From an uncultured Nocardioidaceae bacterium (GTDB lineage Bacteria; Actinomycetota; Actinomycetes; Propionibacteriales; Nocardioidaceae), in contig CADCUI010000023.1 in the NCBI GenBank assembly GCA_902805845.1, positions 1 to 46,323 on the forward strand: DNA of 46,323 nt, given 5' to 3'. Position 1 is the first letter of the stretch; each line of letters opens with the position of its first letter. Of the stretch, positions 15,646-24,086 are shown one piece after another. A program made the translations under genes and the position numbers. The notes under the pieces were generated by a model. The model ran no database searches and was not told the origin of the DNA. It worked only from the letters and a program-made list of their open reading frames with translations.

Positions 15646-16457
15646 GCGTCCTCGCCTCCCATGACCAGCCCCTCGATGTTGTGCTTCTGGGTGATCGGCA
15701 CCAGCTCGTCGACGACCTCACAGGTCTGGAGGTGGCTCTTGACGCGCTCGGGCAGCGCCTCCCAGTACTCCTTGGTCGCGGCCGGGCTGTGGTGCTCGTG
15801 GTTGCCCGCCCCCGGTGCATCGACCCCCAGGACGACGACAGGACGAGCCTCACTGCCGACGTTGGGGGTGCCGCGATGGACCGTGAGTGCCGAACGCGCC
15901 GAGATGTCACCCCGGCGCGGGTACTTCTTCACCGCGGCCGCCTCGAACTCCGGGTAGCGGGAGGGCGGCGGGAACATCCCGTGGTCGAAGTCGTCGCCGG
16001 GGTCCCACTGCGTGCCGTGGGCGATCTGGAACGGACCCAGCTCGTCGGTGGTGTCGACCGTCGTGATGTTGAACGCCAACGAGGTCAGCCGGCGTTCCTG
16101 GTGGGTCTCGCGCGGGCTGCGGAAGTCCCGGTGCCAGGGCTGGATCTTGGCCCCGGGGAACGGCGTGTCGAACCCGAGCTCCACGATCTGGTAGTCGGGG
16201 CCGAGCACCGCCTCGCACACCCCGCGCACCCACGGGTGCTCGACCAGGTCGACGAAGCCGCGGAAGGCCTGGGGGTGGACCTCGACGTACCACCGCTCCG
16301 GGCCGCGGCCGACGGCTCCCCCCTCCCGCGACCGCGCCTCCTCGAACGCCGCGTCGACGTCCTCGCGCAGCTCCTGCACCCAGCTCTGCGGAAAGGCCCC
16401 GCGACAGGCAGTGATGCCCTCGGTGTACAGGTCGGAGCGTGCCGTCTCGACGTCCAT
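15642..16457 (-). CDS. Phytanoyl-CoA dioxygenase (PhyH) family Fe(II)/2OG enzyme
   Basis: 271 residues from the ATG, with GGAGGAG six bases upstream; a GTG one codon earlier is possible. The jelly-roll fold has the metal triad H109-x-D111 (QPWHRDF) and H194 (LTVHRGTPN), with R205 in GSEARP as the 2-oxoglutarate carboxylate anchor. The family uses iron, 2-oxoglutarate and oxygen to hydroxylate or demethylate small molecules. Here it is coupled to an aldose epimerase and preceded by the same palindrome found at the GH43 and ABC genes, so its substrate is probably a sugar or sugar derivative rather than a lipid (inference). Substrate not known. Confidence 0.88.
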   Translation of the reverse strand: MDVETARSDLYTEGITACRGAFPQSWVQELREDVDAAFEEARSREGGAVGRGPERWYVEVHPQAFRGFVDLVEHPWVRGVCEAVLGPDYQIVELGFDTPFPGAKIQPWHRDFRSPRETHQERRLTSLAFNITTVDTTDELGPFQIAHGTQWDPGDDFDHGMFPPPSRYPEFEAAAVKKYPRRGDISARSALTVHRGTPNVGSEARPVVVLGVDAPGAGNHEHHSPAATKEYWEALPERVKSHLQTCEVVDELVPITQKHNIEGLVMGGEDA

Positions 16458-16513
16458 CACGATCTCCTCCAGGGTCTGGCTTCGGCGCGCAAAGCGCCTC
16501 CGGTGTTCGTTCC

Positions 16514-16542
16514 CATCTAACCCCGATTTGCAACGTTGTCAG
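16514..16542 (-). promoter_or_regulatory. Promoter of dioxygenase-epimerase operon
   Basis: On the minus strand, CTGACA (16542-16537) and TAGATG (16519-16514) are 17 nt apart. The LacI-type palindrome fills the start of the spacer. The -10 match is weak. Confidence 0.35.
16528..16541 (-). promoter_or_regulatory. LacI-type operator in front of the dioxygenase gene
   Basis: Plus-strand reading TTGCAACGTTGTCA: the first ten bases are identical to the GH43 site, with central CG and 5 of 7 arm pairs. It lies 70 nt upstream of the dioxygenase ATG and overlaps the stop codon of the upstream DUF5996 gene. Confidence 0.65.
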
Positions 16543-17513
16543 GTGCCGGGGGTGGCCGTCAGGTCAGCGCCCGTCACCAGCGCGGGGTCCCATCCGCCGA
16601 GGTCGGCCGCGGCGTCGTAGGCCGACTGGAAGAACCCCAGCAGGTCGGGGTCGGGGGCGGCGCTGCGGCGTACGTCGGCGTACGGGAGCACGAACTCGCC
16701 GAGGGCGTCGTCGTAGCCGGCGGCGGCAGGGCTGACCGGCCTCGACCGGTATCCCTCCGGCACGGGGTAGGCGTAGGCGTAGAAGAGACCTTCGGACTCG
16801 CCCCCGGGCCAGTAGCCACAGCTGCTCACCTCGTGGCTGTAGGCCTCCTCCATGACCGAGTCGGGACAGTTCGGCACGCCGCCGGGATGCCGTGGGGCCG
16901 GACGCCCGGAGAACCGGGTCTGGGCCAGGTCGAAGGAGCCCCAGAAGAAGTGGACGGGACTGTTCTTGCCGGCGAACCCCGCGGCGAACCGGCGGAGGAC
17001 CCGCTGGGTCTGGACGAGGGCCAGCCAGAACGCCTGCGCCCGGTCGGCGTCGTAGCTGGCGTGGAGGGTGTCCTCGTGGAACGGGATCGCCTCCACCACC
17101 TCGACGGGTCGTGGGTTGATCACCACGTCGAGCCCCAGCTGTCCCAGCGCCGCCATGACCTCGGCGTAGAAGTCGGCGACCGAGCGAGGGAACAGCGCGA
17201 CGTGCATGGCCTGGCCGTCGACCAGGTCGACCGACAGGCGATGGGCGCGGAAGTCGAAGGTGATCTCGAAGGGTGTGACGGGGTGGTGCACCAGCGAGGT
17301 GGTCAGGCCTCTGCTGGAGACGTACAGAGGCACGTGCCACCAGTGGTTGAGCGGTGGCTCCACCGCCATCCGGACCTTGCCCACCACCTGTGTCCACATG
17401 TGCAGCGTGTCGCGGGTCTCCTGCCATCCCGGTCCGGACAGCACGGGCCAGCCCGTCGCATGCGGAGCGCCGCCCAGTGGATCGTCGTCTGCCCCGTTGT
17501 CCTCGACGCTCAC
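16539..17513 (-). CDS. DUF5996 family protein
   Basis: 324 residues from a GTG with GAGAGGA upstream; more distant starts would add a low-complexity Arg-rich stretch. It matches the uncharacterised family beginning WPVLSGPGWQETRDTLHMWTQVVGKVRM and containing NHWWHVPLYVSSRG, FHEDTLHASYDADRAQAFW, and PVHFFWGSFDLAQTRFSGR. These conserved His, Asp and Trp clusters suggest a binding pocket or enzyme, but no activity is known to me. It is transcribed away from the YtxH-like gene and ends at the dioxygenase operator. Confidence 0.82.
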   Translation of the reverse strand: MSVEDNGADDDPLGGAPHATGWPVLSGPGWQETRDTLHMWTQVVGKVRMAVEPPLNHWWHVPLYVSSRGLTTSLVHHPVTPFEITFDFRAHRLSVDLVDGQAMHVALFPRSVADFYAEVMAALGQLGLDVVINPRPVEVVEAIPFHEDTLHASYDADRAQAFWLALVQTQRVLRRFAAGFAGKNSPVHFFWGSFDLAQTRFSGRPAPRHPGGVPNCPDSVMEEAYSHEVSSCGYWPGGESEGLFYAYAYPVPEGYRSRPVSPAAAGYDDALGEFVLPYADVRRSAAPDPDLLGFFQSAYDAAADLGGWDPALVTGADLTATPGT

Positions 17514-17601
17514 GTCGCCGTCCTCTCGCACGCGGTCCACCCCCGCACCTAAGCACGCGGCGGGCACCCCCCGACAGGCCCTGTCGGAACCGAACTCGTG
17601 G

Positions 17602-17626
17602 GTGTCAACCTGTCGTCGCCGGGATA
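17602..17626 (+). promoter_or_regulatory. Possible SigB/SigF-type promoter
   Basis: GTGT (17602-17605), 15 nt, then GGGATA (17621-17626), resembling the GTTT-N15-GGGTAT form used by general stress sigma factors. It lies 73 nt before the YtxH-like ATG. Two mismatches, so tentative. Confidence 0.3.
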
Positions 17627-17698
17627 GGTACATCGTGGAGGCCTGGTGCCGACGCTCGAGCAACGTCGGGCGCGCCCGCCTCGGTGGAGGAGATAGCC

Positions 17699-18604
17699 AT
17701 GTCAGACCTGAACCCCCCGGTACCACCGCACGACCGCAACGGCCTGCCTGTGACCGGCGCCGAGCCGGTCGGGCTGCCGGACGAGATCATCGAGACGGAG
17801 CCCCGAGCCGGTGCCGGCCAGCTCGACAGGCTGTCCCAGCCGGGTCTGCTCCAGGCGCTGGCCGGCCTGGGCGGCCTGGGAGCCCTCGCGTGGTTGCTCG
17901 CACGGCTGCGGCGGCGTCGCCGTCCCACCCCGTCCGAGCGACTGACGGAGGCAGCCCAGGCAGTGGGCACGGCCTCGTTCGCGCTCGGTGGCCGGGTGGC
18001 CGACAGGGCGGTGGCAGCGGCGGCGCCCGTCGGTGATCGAGCCGGTGACGTGACCCGGCGTGGTGCGCAGGCCGGAGCCGAGCTGGCGCAGCGAACTGTG
18101 GCCACCGCGGCGCCGGTCCTGGTCGCCGCCGCCCAGACCGCCTCCCGCGAGGGACGACAGGTCGCGTCCCTGGCAACCGAGGGCGTCACCGAGCTCGTGG
18201 AGCGCGCGGGTGATCTGGGCAGCAAGGTCGCCCAGGCGGGCAAGGGAGTCACGTCGACCATCGCCGAGGTGCCCGAGACGATCGCCGAGGGCGGAGACCT
18301 GTTGCAACGGAAGTGGAGGAAGCTGATGAGCCGGATGACGATGCTGATTGCGGGTGGCGCGGGATACGTCCTCGGAGCGAGGGCAGGACGGGACCGCTAT
18401 GAGCAGATGACGCGGGCAGCAGCGAAGGTTGCCCAGCGGCCCGAGGTGCAGCAGGCGAAGGACAAGCTGCGCGGCTTCCCTCCGCAGCGCAGCGGCGCCG
18501 GCACGTCCAGCGCCGGTGACCACGCAGACCCCGTCACCGCCCCGAGCATCCCGACCGTTCCCGCGACGGGTCAGGCGGGCGCCGGCCCGGTGCCGCTCTC
18601 CTGA
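17699..18604 (+). CDS. YtxH-like membrane-associated protein, unknown function
   Basis: 301 residues from the ATG with GGAGGAG upstream. The N terminus is acidic and Pro-rich. A first hydrophobic stretch (LLQALAGLGGLGALAWLLARL, about 54-75) is followed by RRRRR. The middle (about 85-210) is Ala-rich, with long amphipathic helices of heptad-like spacing (GDRAGDVTRRGAQAGAELAQ). The segment MLIAGGAGYVLGARAGRDRYEQM at about 215-238 is the YtxH-type glycine-zipper motif. Such proteins are often stress induced. Function unknown; the neighbouring signalling genes and a SigB-like promoter hint at stress physiology (inference). Confidence 0.7.
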   Translation: MSDLNPPVPPHDRNGLPVTGAEPVGLPDEIIETEPRAGAGQLDRLSQPGLLQALAGLGGLGALAWLLARLRRRRRPTPSERLTEAAQAVGTASFALGGRVADRAVAAAAPVGDRAGDVTRRGAQAGAELAQRTVATAAPVLVAAAQTASREGRQVASLATEGVTELVERAGDLGSKVAQAGKGVTSTIAEVPETIAEGGDLLQRKWRKLMSRMTMLIAGGAGYVLGARAGRDRYEQMTRAAAKVAQRPEVQQAKDKLRGFPPQRSGAGTSSAGDHADPVTAPSIPTVPATGQAGAGPVPLS

Positions 18605-18626
18605 GCCGCCGCCCGTCTGCGTCGTC

Positions 18627-19340
18627 TCAGTCCCAGTCGGGCTTGTCCTCCTCGTTGCGGGACTCGCTCGCCGCGACAAGCTCCTGGGCGACCAGCCGGA
18701 GCTTGACGTTCCGCTCCTGGGACAGCCGGCTGAGGAAGGCGAACGCGCGGGCGTCGGTCATCTCGTAGCGCTCCATGACGATGCCCACGGCCTGACCGAT
18801 CACGCGGCGGGTGGCGATGGCCTGGCGGAGATCGTCGACCTCATGGGCGTATCGCACTGCGACTGCGGCCTGGTGGGCGAAGAGCGCGGTGAGCGACGTG
18901 ATGTCGGTGAAGCTCCCGGCCCGGGCGGAGTAGAGGTTGATCGCGCCCTGCGCCTTCTTCGGGGTGTCGAAGAGCCGGATCCCCGCCTGCGCGCGGATGC
19001 CGGCTGCCACTGCCAGCGGGGCGTACCCGGGGAAGCGGTCATCGGTGGCCAGGTCCGGCGAGACCCGATGGGTCGCCTCGACGGCAGCCTCGAAGCAGGG
19101 ACCCTCCCGCAGGTCGTACTGCGCGGCGTCGAGGCCGAGCAGCAGGTCGTCGGTCTGCGCGAACGTGTCGAGGCGCCCGTCGGCGTGCTTGACGGTGATC
19201 GACGCGTAGTCGACCTCGGGCAGCACCTCGACCGCAGCGCTGGTGATCCGGGCCAGGGTCTGGTCGAGGTCGCCTGGCACCAATCGGCGGGACAGCTCCT
19301 CGGCCACCTGCAAGGCGCGTCGGACATCCTCCACGGCCAT
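18627..19340 (-). CDS. GAF and ANTAR domain regulator
   Basis: 237 residues. The ATG is chosen because AGGGGG lies just before it; a GTG one codon earlier is possible. GAF domain at about 25-165 (VEVLPEVDYASITVKHADG, DLREGPCFEAAV) and C-terminal ANTAR domain at about 170-225 (LRQAIATRRVIGQAVGIVMERYEMTDARAFAFL). ANTAR proteins bind dual-hexaloop RNA hairpins and prevent transcription termination; the GAF domain senses a small molecule or redox state. It is on the same strand as the SpoIIE phosphatase, 55 nt downstream of that gene. The target RNAs are not identified here. Confidence 0.9.
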   Translation of the reverse strand: MAVEDVRRALQVAEELSRRLVPGDLDQTLARITSAAVEVLPEVDYASITVKHADGRLDTFAQTDDLLLGLDAAQYDLREGPCFEAAVEATHRVSPDLATDDRFPGYAPLAVAAGIRAQAGIRLFDTPKKAQGAINLYSARAGSFTDITSLTALFAHQAAVAVRYAHEVDDLRQAIATRRVIGQAVGIVMERYEMTDARAFAFLSRLSQERNVKLRLVAQELVAASESRNEEDKPDWD

Positions 19341-19395
19341 CACCCCCTTTCAGTGCTCACTCAACCAGATGCCGGGTCCCGGATTCAGCCTGACG

Positions 19396-21123
19396 TCACG
19401 GGTGGTCGTTCTCGCTCACGGCCGGAGTGGTCGGTACCCCGGCCGAGGTCTCGAGCTCGAACCACACCGAGGTGCCGTCGGCGGTCCGCTCGGTCCCCCA
19501 CGCGGAGGTCAGCGCCTCGACGAGCGCGAGGCCGCGGCCGCCGACCAGCTCGACGTCCTCAGCCATCGGCGTGCCGACGTCGTGCCCTCCTCCGGTGTCG
19601 GTGACCACCACGGTGACCGTCGAGTCGTCCATCTCCACGGCCAGCTCGCTGGCCGACCCACCGTGCAGCACGGCGTTCGTGACCAGCTCGGAGACGCAGA
19701 GCCGGGCCGCCTCGACGGCGTCCTCCTCGACGTCCCAGGCGCACAGCTCGTCGGCGACGAAGCGTCGGGCGGTCCGGACCGCGGTCGGCTCGCTGCTCAG
19801 GGAGCACACCGACTCGCGGGCACCGGCCGGCACGCGTCCCACGGCCAACATCGTGACGTCGTCCCATCCCGCGTCGCCGGACATCGCCGCGCGGGCCTCC
19901 CCGCAGAGGCGGCGGGGCTTGCGGCGGCGGCGGGGCAGCTCGGAGAAGTGCTGGCGGAGGCGTTCGATGCCGGCGAAGACGTCGACCTGGCGCCCGTGCA
20001 CGAGGCCGTCGGTGAAGGCGAAGAGAGTCTCGTCCGGCCGCAGCGAGATGGCGGCCTCGGGCCAGTGACCGCTCCCCAGCCCCAGTGCCGGCCCGAGCGC
20101 CTCGTCGAGCACGACCGGGCTCTCGGTCGACGGCACCAGCAGAGGAGGCGGATGACCGGCCACGGACCAGGTGAGCCGACTGCGGTCGGGCGAGAGGTAA
20201 CCGTAGATCACCGTCACGAGGTGGTCGGCCCCGGTCCGTGCCGACACGAACTCCTCCAGTCGCGGAAGCACCACCGAGGGCCGGCAGTCCAGGAGCGCAT
20301 AGGCGCGCAGCGCGGTCCTGACCTCGCCCATGAGGACAGCCGCCTGGAGCCCCTTGCCCGTCACGTCCCCGACCGCAAAGGCGGTGGAGCCGTCCGCCAC
20401 GTCGAACATGTCGTACCAGTCACCCCCCACCTCGGCGGTGACCCCCCCGGGGTGGTAGCGAGCGCACAGGGAGAGGCCGGGCGGTTCGGGGAGCCTGGGC
20501 GGCATGAGGCTGCGCTGCAGAGCTTCGGCGGTCGCCACCTGTGCCCGATGGGTCCGGTCGCGCTGGAGCGCCTGGGCGACCTGGGCGGCGAAGGACGTCA
20601 GGAGGGCTCGCTGATCGGGCCCGAACCCCTGCTCGTCACCAAAGGAGAGCAACAGCCCGCCGAGCGGCGCAGAGTCCGACGGGAACGAGAGCGCGGTCAT
20701 GCTCCGCGTGCCGAGCGACCGTTGACGCTCCGCGATCATCGGGAAGAGCCGGTCCACCTCGTCGGCGCTGTGCAGGTAGACGTCCACGCCGGTGCGGACG
20801 GCTCTGTTGAGAGGGATGTCGTCGAACGAGTCGATGAGGCACCAGCGGAGCGAAGGACCAAGCCTGTCCGCGTCCGTGGAGAGGAACTGCAGCTGCCGGC
20901 CGCCACCACGCGTCAGCGCGATCGCCGCTCTCGTCACGTGGGGCAGCCGGCGCGCCGCCTGCAGCGCGCACCGCGCGATCTCGTCGATCCCGACGGCCGC
21001 ACCCAGAGCCGGTGCCAGCTGCCGGACGACGGCGACGTAGTCGCTCCCAGTCGGGTCCCCACCCACGCGCCACAGACTACGCCGCCCGTCCGCGAGATGC
21101 GCCGACTCATGGTCGTATCGCAT
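19396..21123 (-). CDS. GAF-SpoIIE phosphatase-HATPase fusion (stress signalling)
   Basis: 575 residues from the ATG giving MRYDHESAHL; a GTG 45 bases upstream is an alternative and neither has a strong ribosome binding site. A GAF domain at about 35-190 is followed by the PP2C/SpoIIE domain (VGGDWYDMF, VGDVTGKGLQAAVLMG, FTDGLVHGR, WDDVTMLAV) with the metal-binding Asp residues intact. The C-terminal HATPase_c kinase-like domain has N-box ELVTNAVLHGG and G boxes VTDTGGG and GRGLALV. This RsbU-plus-RsbW fusion dephosphorylates an anti-anti-sigma factor and binds one or an anti-sigma partner. No STAS or sigma gene lies in the window, so the partner is elsewhere. Confidence 0.9.
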   Translation of the reverse strand: MRYDHESAHLADGRRSLWRVGGDPTGSDYVAVVRQLAPALGAAVGIDEIARCALQAARRLPHVTRAAIALTRGGGRQLQFLSTDADRLGPSLRWCLIDSFDDIPLNRAVRTGVDVYLHSADEVDRLFPMIAERQRSLGTRSMTALSFPSDSAPLGGLLLSFGDEQGFGPDQRALLTSFAAQVAQALQRDRTHRAQVATAEALQRSLMPPRLPEPPGLSLCARYHPGGVTAEVGGDWYDMFDVADGSTAFAVGDVTGKGLQAAVLMGEVRTALRAYALLDCRPSVVLPRLEEFVSARTGADHLVTVIYGYLSPDRSRLTWSVAGHPPPLLVPSTESPVVLDEALGPALGLGSGHWPEAAISLRPDETLFAFTDGLVHGRQVDVFAGIERLRQHFSELPRRRRKPRRLCGEARAAMSGDAGWDDVTMLAVGRVPAGARESVCSLSSEPTAVRTARRFVADELCAWDVEEDAVEAARLCVSELVTNAVLHGGSASELAVEMDDSTVTVVVTDTGGGHDVGTPMAEDVELVGGRGLALVEALTSAWGTERTADGTSVWFELETSAGVPTTPAVSENDHP

Positions 21124-21200
21124 CGAGATCCGTCGTCGATCTCGGCCGTCGAGGTGTCTCCTGCTCACCCGGTGCCCGTTCTGTCGGTGCCGGTCTGCTC

Positions 21201-21220
21201 TAGGCTGACTCGTGAGTCAG
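21201..21220 (+). promoter_or_regulatory. Promoter -10 plus perfect palindromic operator
   Basis: TAGGCT (21201-21206) is a good -10. Overlapping it, CTGACTCGTGAGTCAG (21205-21220) has 7-bp arms that pair perfectly around GT. The expected transcription start falls inside the palindrome. Size and position fit a TetR- or GntR-family repressor site; no such regulator gene is in the window. GGAAGGAG follows, then the ATG at 21232. Confidence 0.6.
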
Positions 21221-21231
21221 GAAGGAGCGCG

Positions 21232-22443
21232 ATGATCCGGACGACACCGTTCCACGAGCGCTTGAGCGAGCTGAACACCCAGGGTCTCTACACCCACTGG
21301 CAGGGGTTCCTCTCGCCGCTGCGCTACACCCACGCGCCCAAGCACGAGTACTTCGCGGTCCGCAACAGTGTCGGCGTCTTCGACACCTCTCCCCTGTTCA
21401 AGTACCGACTGACCGGGCCCGACTCCAGCCGGCTCCTGGAAGGCGCCCTGACCCGTGACATCCGCAGGTGTGCCCCGGGCCAGGCGCAGTACACCCTGTG
21501 GTGCGACGACGGCGGCTTCGTCATGGAGGACGGCGTCGTGTTCCGTCACGGCGAGGAGGAGTTCCTGCTCACGGCCGCGCGCCCCAACCTCGCCTGGTTC
21601 GCCGACCTCGCGCAGGGGCTGGCCGTCGACCTCGAGGACGTCTCTGACGACTTCGGCGTCCTGGCCGTCCAGGGTCCCCGCTCCCGGCAGGTGCTGGAGG
21701 CGCTCGCGCCGGAGGTCGGTGCGCTGGGCTACTTCGAGCACACGAGCGCGAAGGTCGCGTCCTCGGCGGTGACGCTGTCCCGGACGGGCTACACCGGTGA
21801 CGTCGGCTACGAGCTCACGGTGCCGGCGGCTGATGCCCTCGACGTCCTGGACGCGGTGCTCGAGGCCGGCCAGGGGCACGGTCTCCGGCCCTTCGGCGAG
21901 GAGGCGCTGATGGTGCTGCGGATCGAGGCCGGCCTCCCGCTCATCGACGTGGAGTGGACCAACAGCCGGCTCGCGTGGAGCGACGCCGAGCGCGTGACGC
22001 CGACCGAGCTGGGCATGGGATGGATGCTGCGAGGCGTCCCGGAGGGAGACCGGGCCTTCGTCGGCCGTGACGCCCTTCGCCGCGAGGCGGAGCAGAGGTC
22101 CAGCCGGTGGACCACCGTGGGGATCGTGGTCGACTGGCAGCACTGGGACCGGCTGCACCGCGAGGCCGGTCTGCTGCCGGCCAAGGAGGCGCACCCGCTG
22201 CCCTACGAGTCCGCGCTGTACGACGCGGCGGCCGGCGGCACGCAGGTCGGGTACATGACCAGCTTCACCTACTCCCCCGTGCTGCAACGACACATCGGCC
22301 TCGCCCGGGTGCGGCCCGACCTGGCCCAGGCGGGCACCGAGCTGCACGTGGAGACGGTCGTCAACCACACCAACACCACCGTGCGGGCCCACACCGCCCG
22401 CCTGCCCCTGTTCAACCCCCCGAGGAAGACGGCTCGCCCATGA
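21232..22443 (+). CDS. GcvT/DmdA-like aminomethyltransferase family protein
   Basis: 403 residues, ATG with GGAAGGAG. It has the GcvT fold: N-terminal VFDTSPLFKYRLTGPDSSRLLEGALTRDI, then the folate-binding core VLAVQGPRSRQVLEAL, LSRTGYTGDVGYELTVP, LRIEAGLPLIDVEW, and the C-terminal barrel domain with GRDALRRE. This superfamily moves one-carbon groups from methylated substrates to tetrahydrofolate (T-protein, DmdA DMSP demethylase, LigM aryl demethylase). No P-, L- or H-protein genes accompany it, so it is not the glycine cleavage enzyme. It begins an operon with a CrtI-like oxidoreductase and SDR, with ATGA and GTGA overlaps. Substrate unknown. Confidence 0.87.
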   Translation: MIRTTPFHERLSELNTQGLYTHWQGFLSPLRYTHAPKHEYFAVRNSVGVFDTSPLFKYRLTGPDSSRLLEGALTRDIRRCAPGQAQYTLWCDDGGFVMEDGVVFRHGEEEFLLTAARPNLAWFADLAQGLAVDLEDVSDDFGVLAVQGPRSRQVLEALAPEVGALGYFEHTSAKVASSAVTLSRTGYTGDVGYELTVPAADALDVLDAVLEAGQGHGLRPFGEEALMVLRIEAGLPLIDVEWTNSRLAWSDAERVTPTELGMGWMLRGVPEGDRAFVGRDALRREAEQRSSRWTTVGIVVDWQHWDRLHREAGLLPAKEAHPLPYESALYDAAAGGTQVGYMTSFTYSPVLQRHIGLARVRPDLAQAGTELHVETVVNHTNTTVRAHTARLPLFNPPRKTARP

Positions 22444-24086
22444 CCGACACCCCGACAGGCTCCTCCGACCGACGTGGCGCAGACGGTGCCGCGGCGTACG
22501 ACGCGATCGTGGTCGGCGGTGGCCACAACGGCCTCATCAACGCCGCCTACCTCGCCAAGGAGGGGCTCCGGACGCTCGTCCTCGAGCGCAACCCCCTCGT
22601 GGGCGGCGCCGCGATCACCGAGGAGTGCCTCCCCGGTTTCTCGTTCACGACGTTCTCCTACGCCCTGAGCCTGCTGCGGCCCGAGATCATCCACGAGCTC
22701 GACCTGGTGCGGCACGGGTTCATGCCGCTGATGATGCCCTCGTCCTTCCACCCGACCGGCGACGGCGACTACCTGCTGCTCGGCGACGACCACGACCAGA
22801 ACGTGCAGGAGGTCCGCCGCCACTCGCGTCGCGACGCCGACGCCTACAGCCGCTACCACCACGACCTCGACCGGGTGGTGCAGGCGGTCCGGCCGCTGTT
22901 CGACAGCGCGCCGCCCGACGTCTTCGGGAGTGACGGCACCGCCGGAGCGGGTTTCGGCCCCGACCTCGAGTGGGTGCGCAAGCACCTCGGAGGTGTCGAG
23001 CGGCGGGTCATGCACGACGTCGTACGGCTGCTGACCGGCAGCGCGTCGGACTGGCTGGAGGACTACTTCGAGCACCCGGCGGTCGCCGGCTACCACGCCT
23101 CGTCGAGCATCATCGGCTCCAAGGTGGGCCCGATGTCGCCGGGGTCGGGGCTGGTGCTGCTGTTCCACAAGATGGGTGAGCACGACGGGCACCTGGGGTC
23201 GTGGGCGTTCCACAAGGGCGGCAACGGCGGCTTCACCCAGGTGCTGGCCCGGGCGGCCCAGGCGTTCGGGGCCGAGGTGCGGCTGGAGGCGCCGGTCACG
23301 GCGGTGCTGACCGCTGCCGGTCGCGTCACGGGCGTGGCGCTGGAGGACGGCACCGAGCTGCGGGCTCCGGTGGTGGTGTCGGCGCTCGACCCGCGGCGGA
23401 CCTTCCTCGAGCTGGTCGACCCCCGGGAGATGCCGGGCGAGGTCGTCGACGACGTCAGGCGGATGAAGTTCCGCGGCGTGTCGGCCAAGGTCAACTTCGC
23501 GCTCGACGGGCTGCCGACCTTCCCCGCGCTGCCCGACACCGTCGACCACTTCGGAGGCTTCCTCAACATCGGGCCGACGGTGGAGTACGTCGAGCGGGCC
23601 TTCGACGCCGCCAAGTACGGCTGGTACTCCGAGCGCCCCTTCATCGACGCGGCCGTCCAGTCGGTCGTCGACCCCGACATGGCGCCTCCCGGCAAGCACG
23701 TCATGTCGTGCTTCGTGCAGTACGCCCCCTACCAGCTGCGGGGCAGCGACTGGGACACCGAGCGGCAGCGTTTCGGCGACACCGCCCAGGCGGTGCTGGA
23801 GGAGCACTTCCCCGGCTTCGGCGACCTGGTCCTGCACCGGGAGGTGGTCACCCCCGTCGACATCGAGGCAAGGACGGGGCTCACCGAGGGGAACATCTTC
23901 GCCGGGGAGTTCCTCGCGCCGCAGATGTACCTCTTCCGCCCCAGCCCTGCGGCCAGCCGCTACGCCACCCCGCTGGCGGGCTACTACCAGTGCGGTTCGG
24001 GGACCCATCCCGGCGGCTGCGTCATCGGCTCGCCCGGGAGGTTCGCGGCGCAGCGTGTCCTGCACGACCTGCGCCGCGATCCGTGA
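22440..24086 (+). CDS. CrtI-like FAD-dependent oxidoreductase
   Basis: 548 residues from the ATG overlapping the preceding stop. N-terminal Rossmann motif is AIVVGGGHNGLINAAYLAKEG (about 22-42) followed by LERNPLVGGAAITEE, typical of the phytoene desaturase/amine oxidase family. C-terminal FAD-binding segment is YYQCGSGTHPGGCVIGSPGRFAAQRVL. The central part, with HMGEHDG-like LLFHKMGEHDGHLGSWAFHKGGNGG, matches the PYROXD2/CrtI-type group rather than true carotenoid enzymes. No carotenoid genes are nearby. It probably dehydrogenates an amine or alcohol substrate in the same pathway as the methyltransferase (inference). Confidence 0.88.
   Translation: MTDTPTGSSDRRGADGAAAYDAIVVGGGHNGLINAAYLAKEGLRTLVLERNPLVGGAAITEECLPGFSFTTFSYALSLLRPEIIHELDLVRHGFMPLMMPSSFHPTGDGDYLLLGDDHDQNVQEVRRHSRRDADAYSRYHHDLDRVVQAVRPLFDSAPPDVFGSDGTAGAGFGPDLEWVRKHLGGVERRVMHDVVRLLTGSASDWLEDYFEHPAVAGYHASSSIIGSKVGPMSPGSGLVLLFHKMGEHDGHLGSWAFHKGGNGGFTQVLARAAQAFGAEVRLEAPVTAVLTAAGRVTGVALEDGTELRAPVVVSALDPRRTFLELVDPREMPGEVVDDVRRMKFRGVSAKVNFALDGLPTFPALPDTVDHFGGFLNIGPTVEYVERAFDAAKYGWYSERPFIDAAVQSVVDPDMAPPGKHVMSCFVQYAPYQLRGSDWDTERQRFGDTAQAVLEEHFPGFGDLVLHREVVTPVDIEARTGLTEGNIFAGEFLAPQMYLFRPSPAASRYATPLAGYYQCGSGTHPGGCVIGSPGRFAAQRVLHDLRRDP

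Noticed and set aside
21232-22443. Glycine cleavage T-protein (gcvT)
   Set aside because: No gcvP, gcvH or lpd nearby, and it is coupled to an oxidoreductase operon, so a family name without that role is safer.
22440-24086. Carotenoid phytoene desaturase
   Set aside because: It has CrtI-like FAD motifs, but there are no crtB/crtE genes and the neighbours point to one-carbon or amine metabolism.
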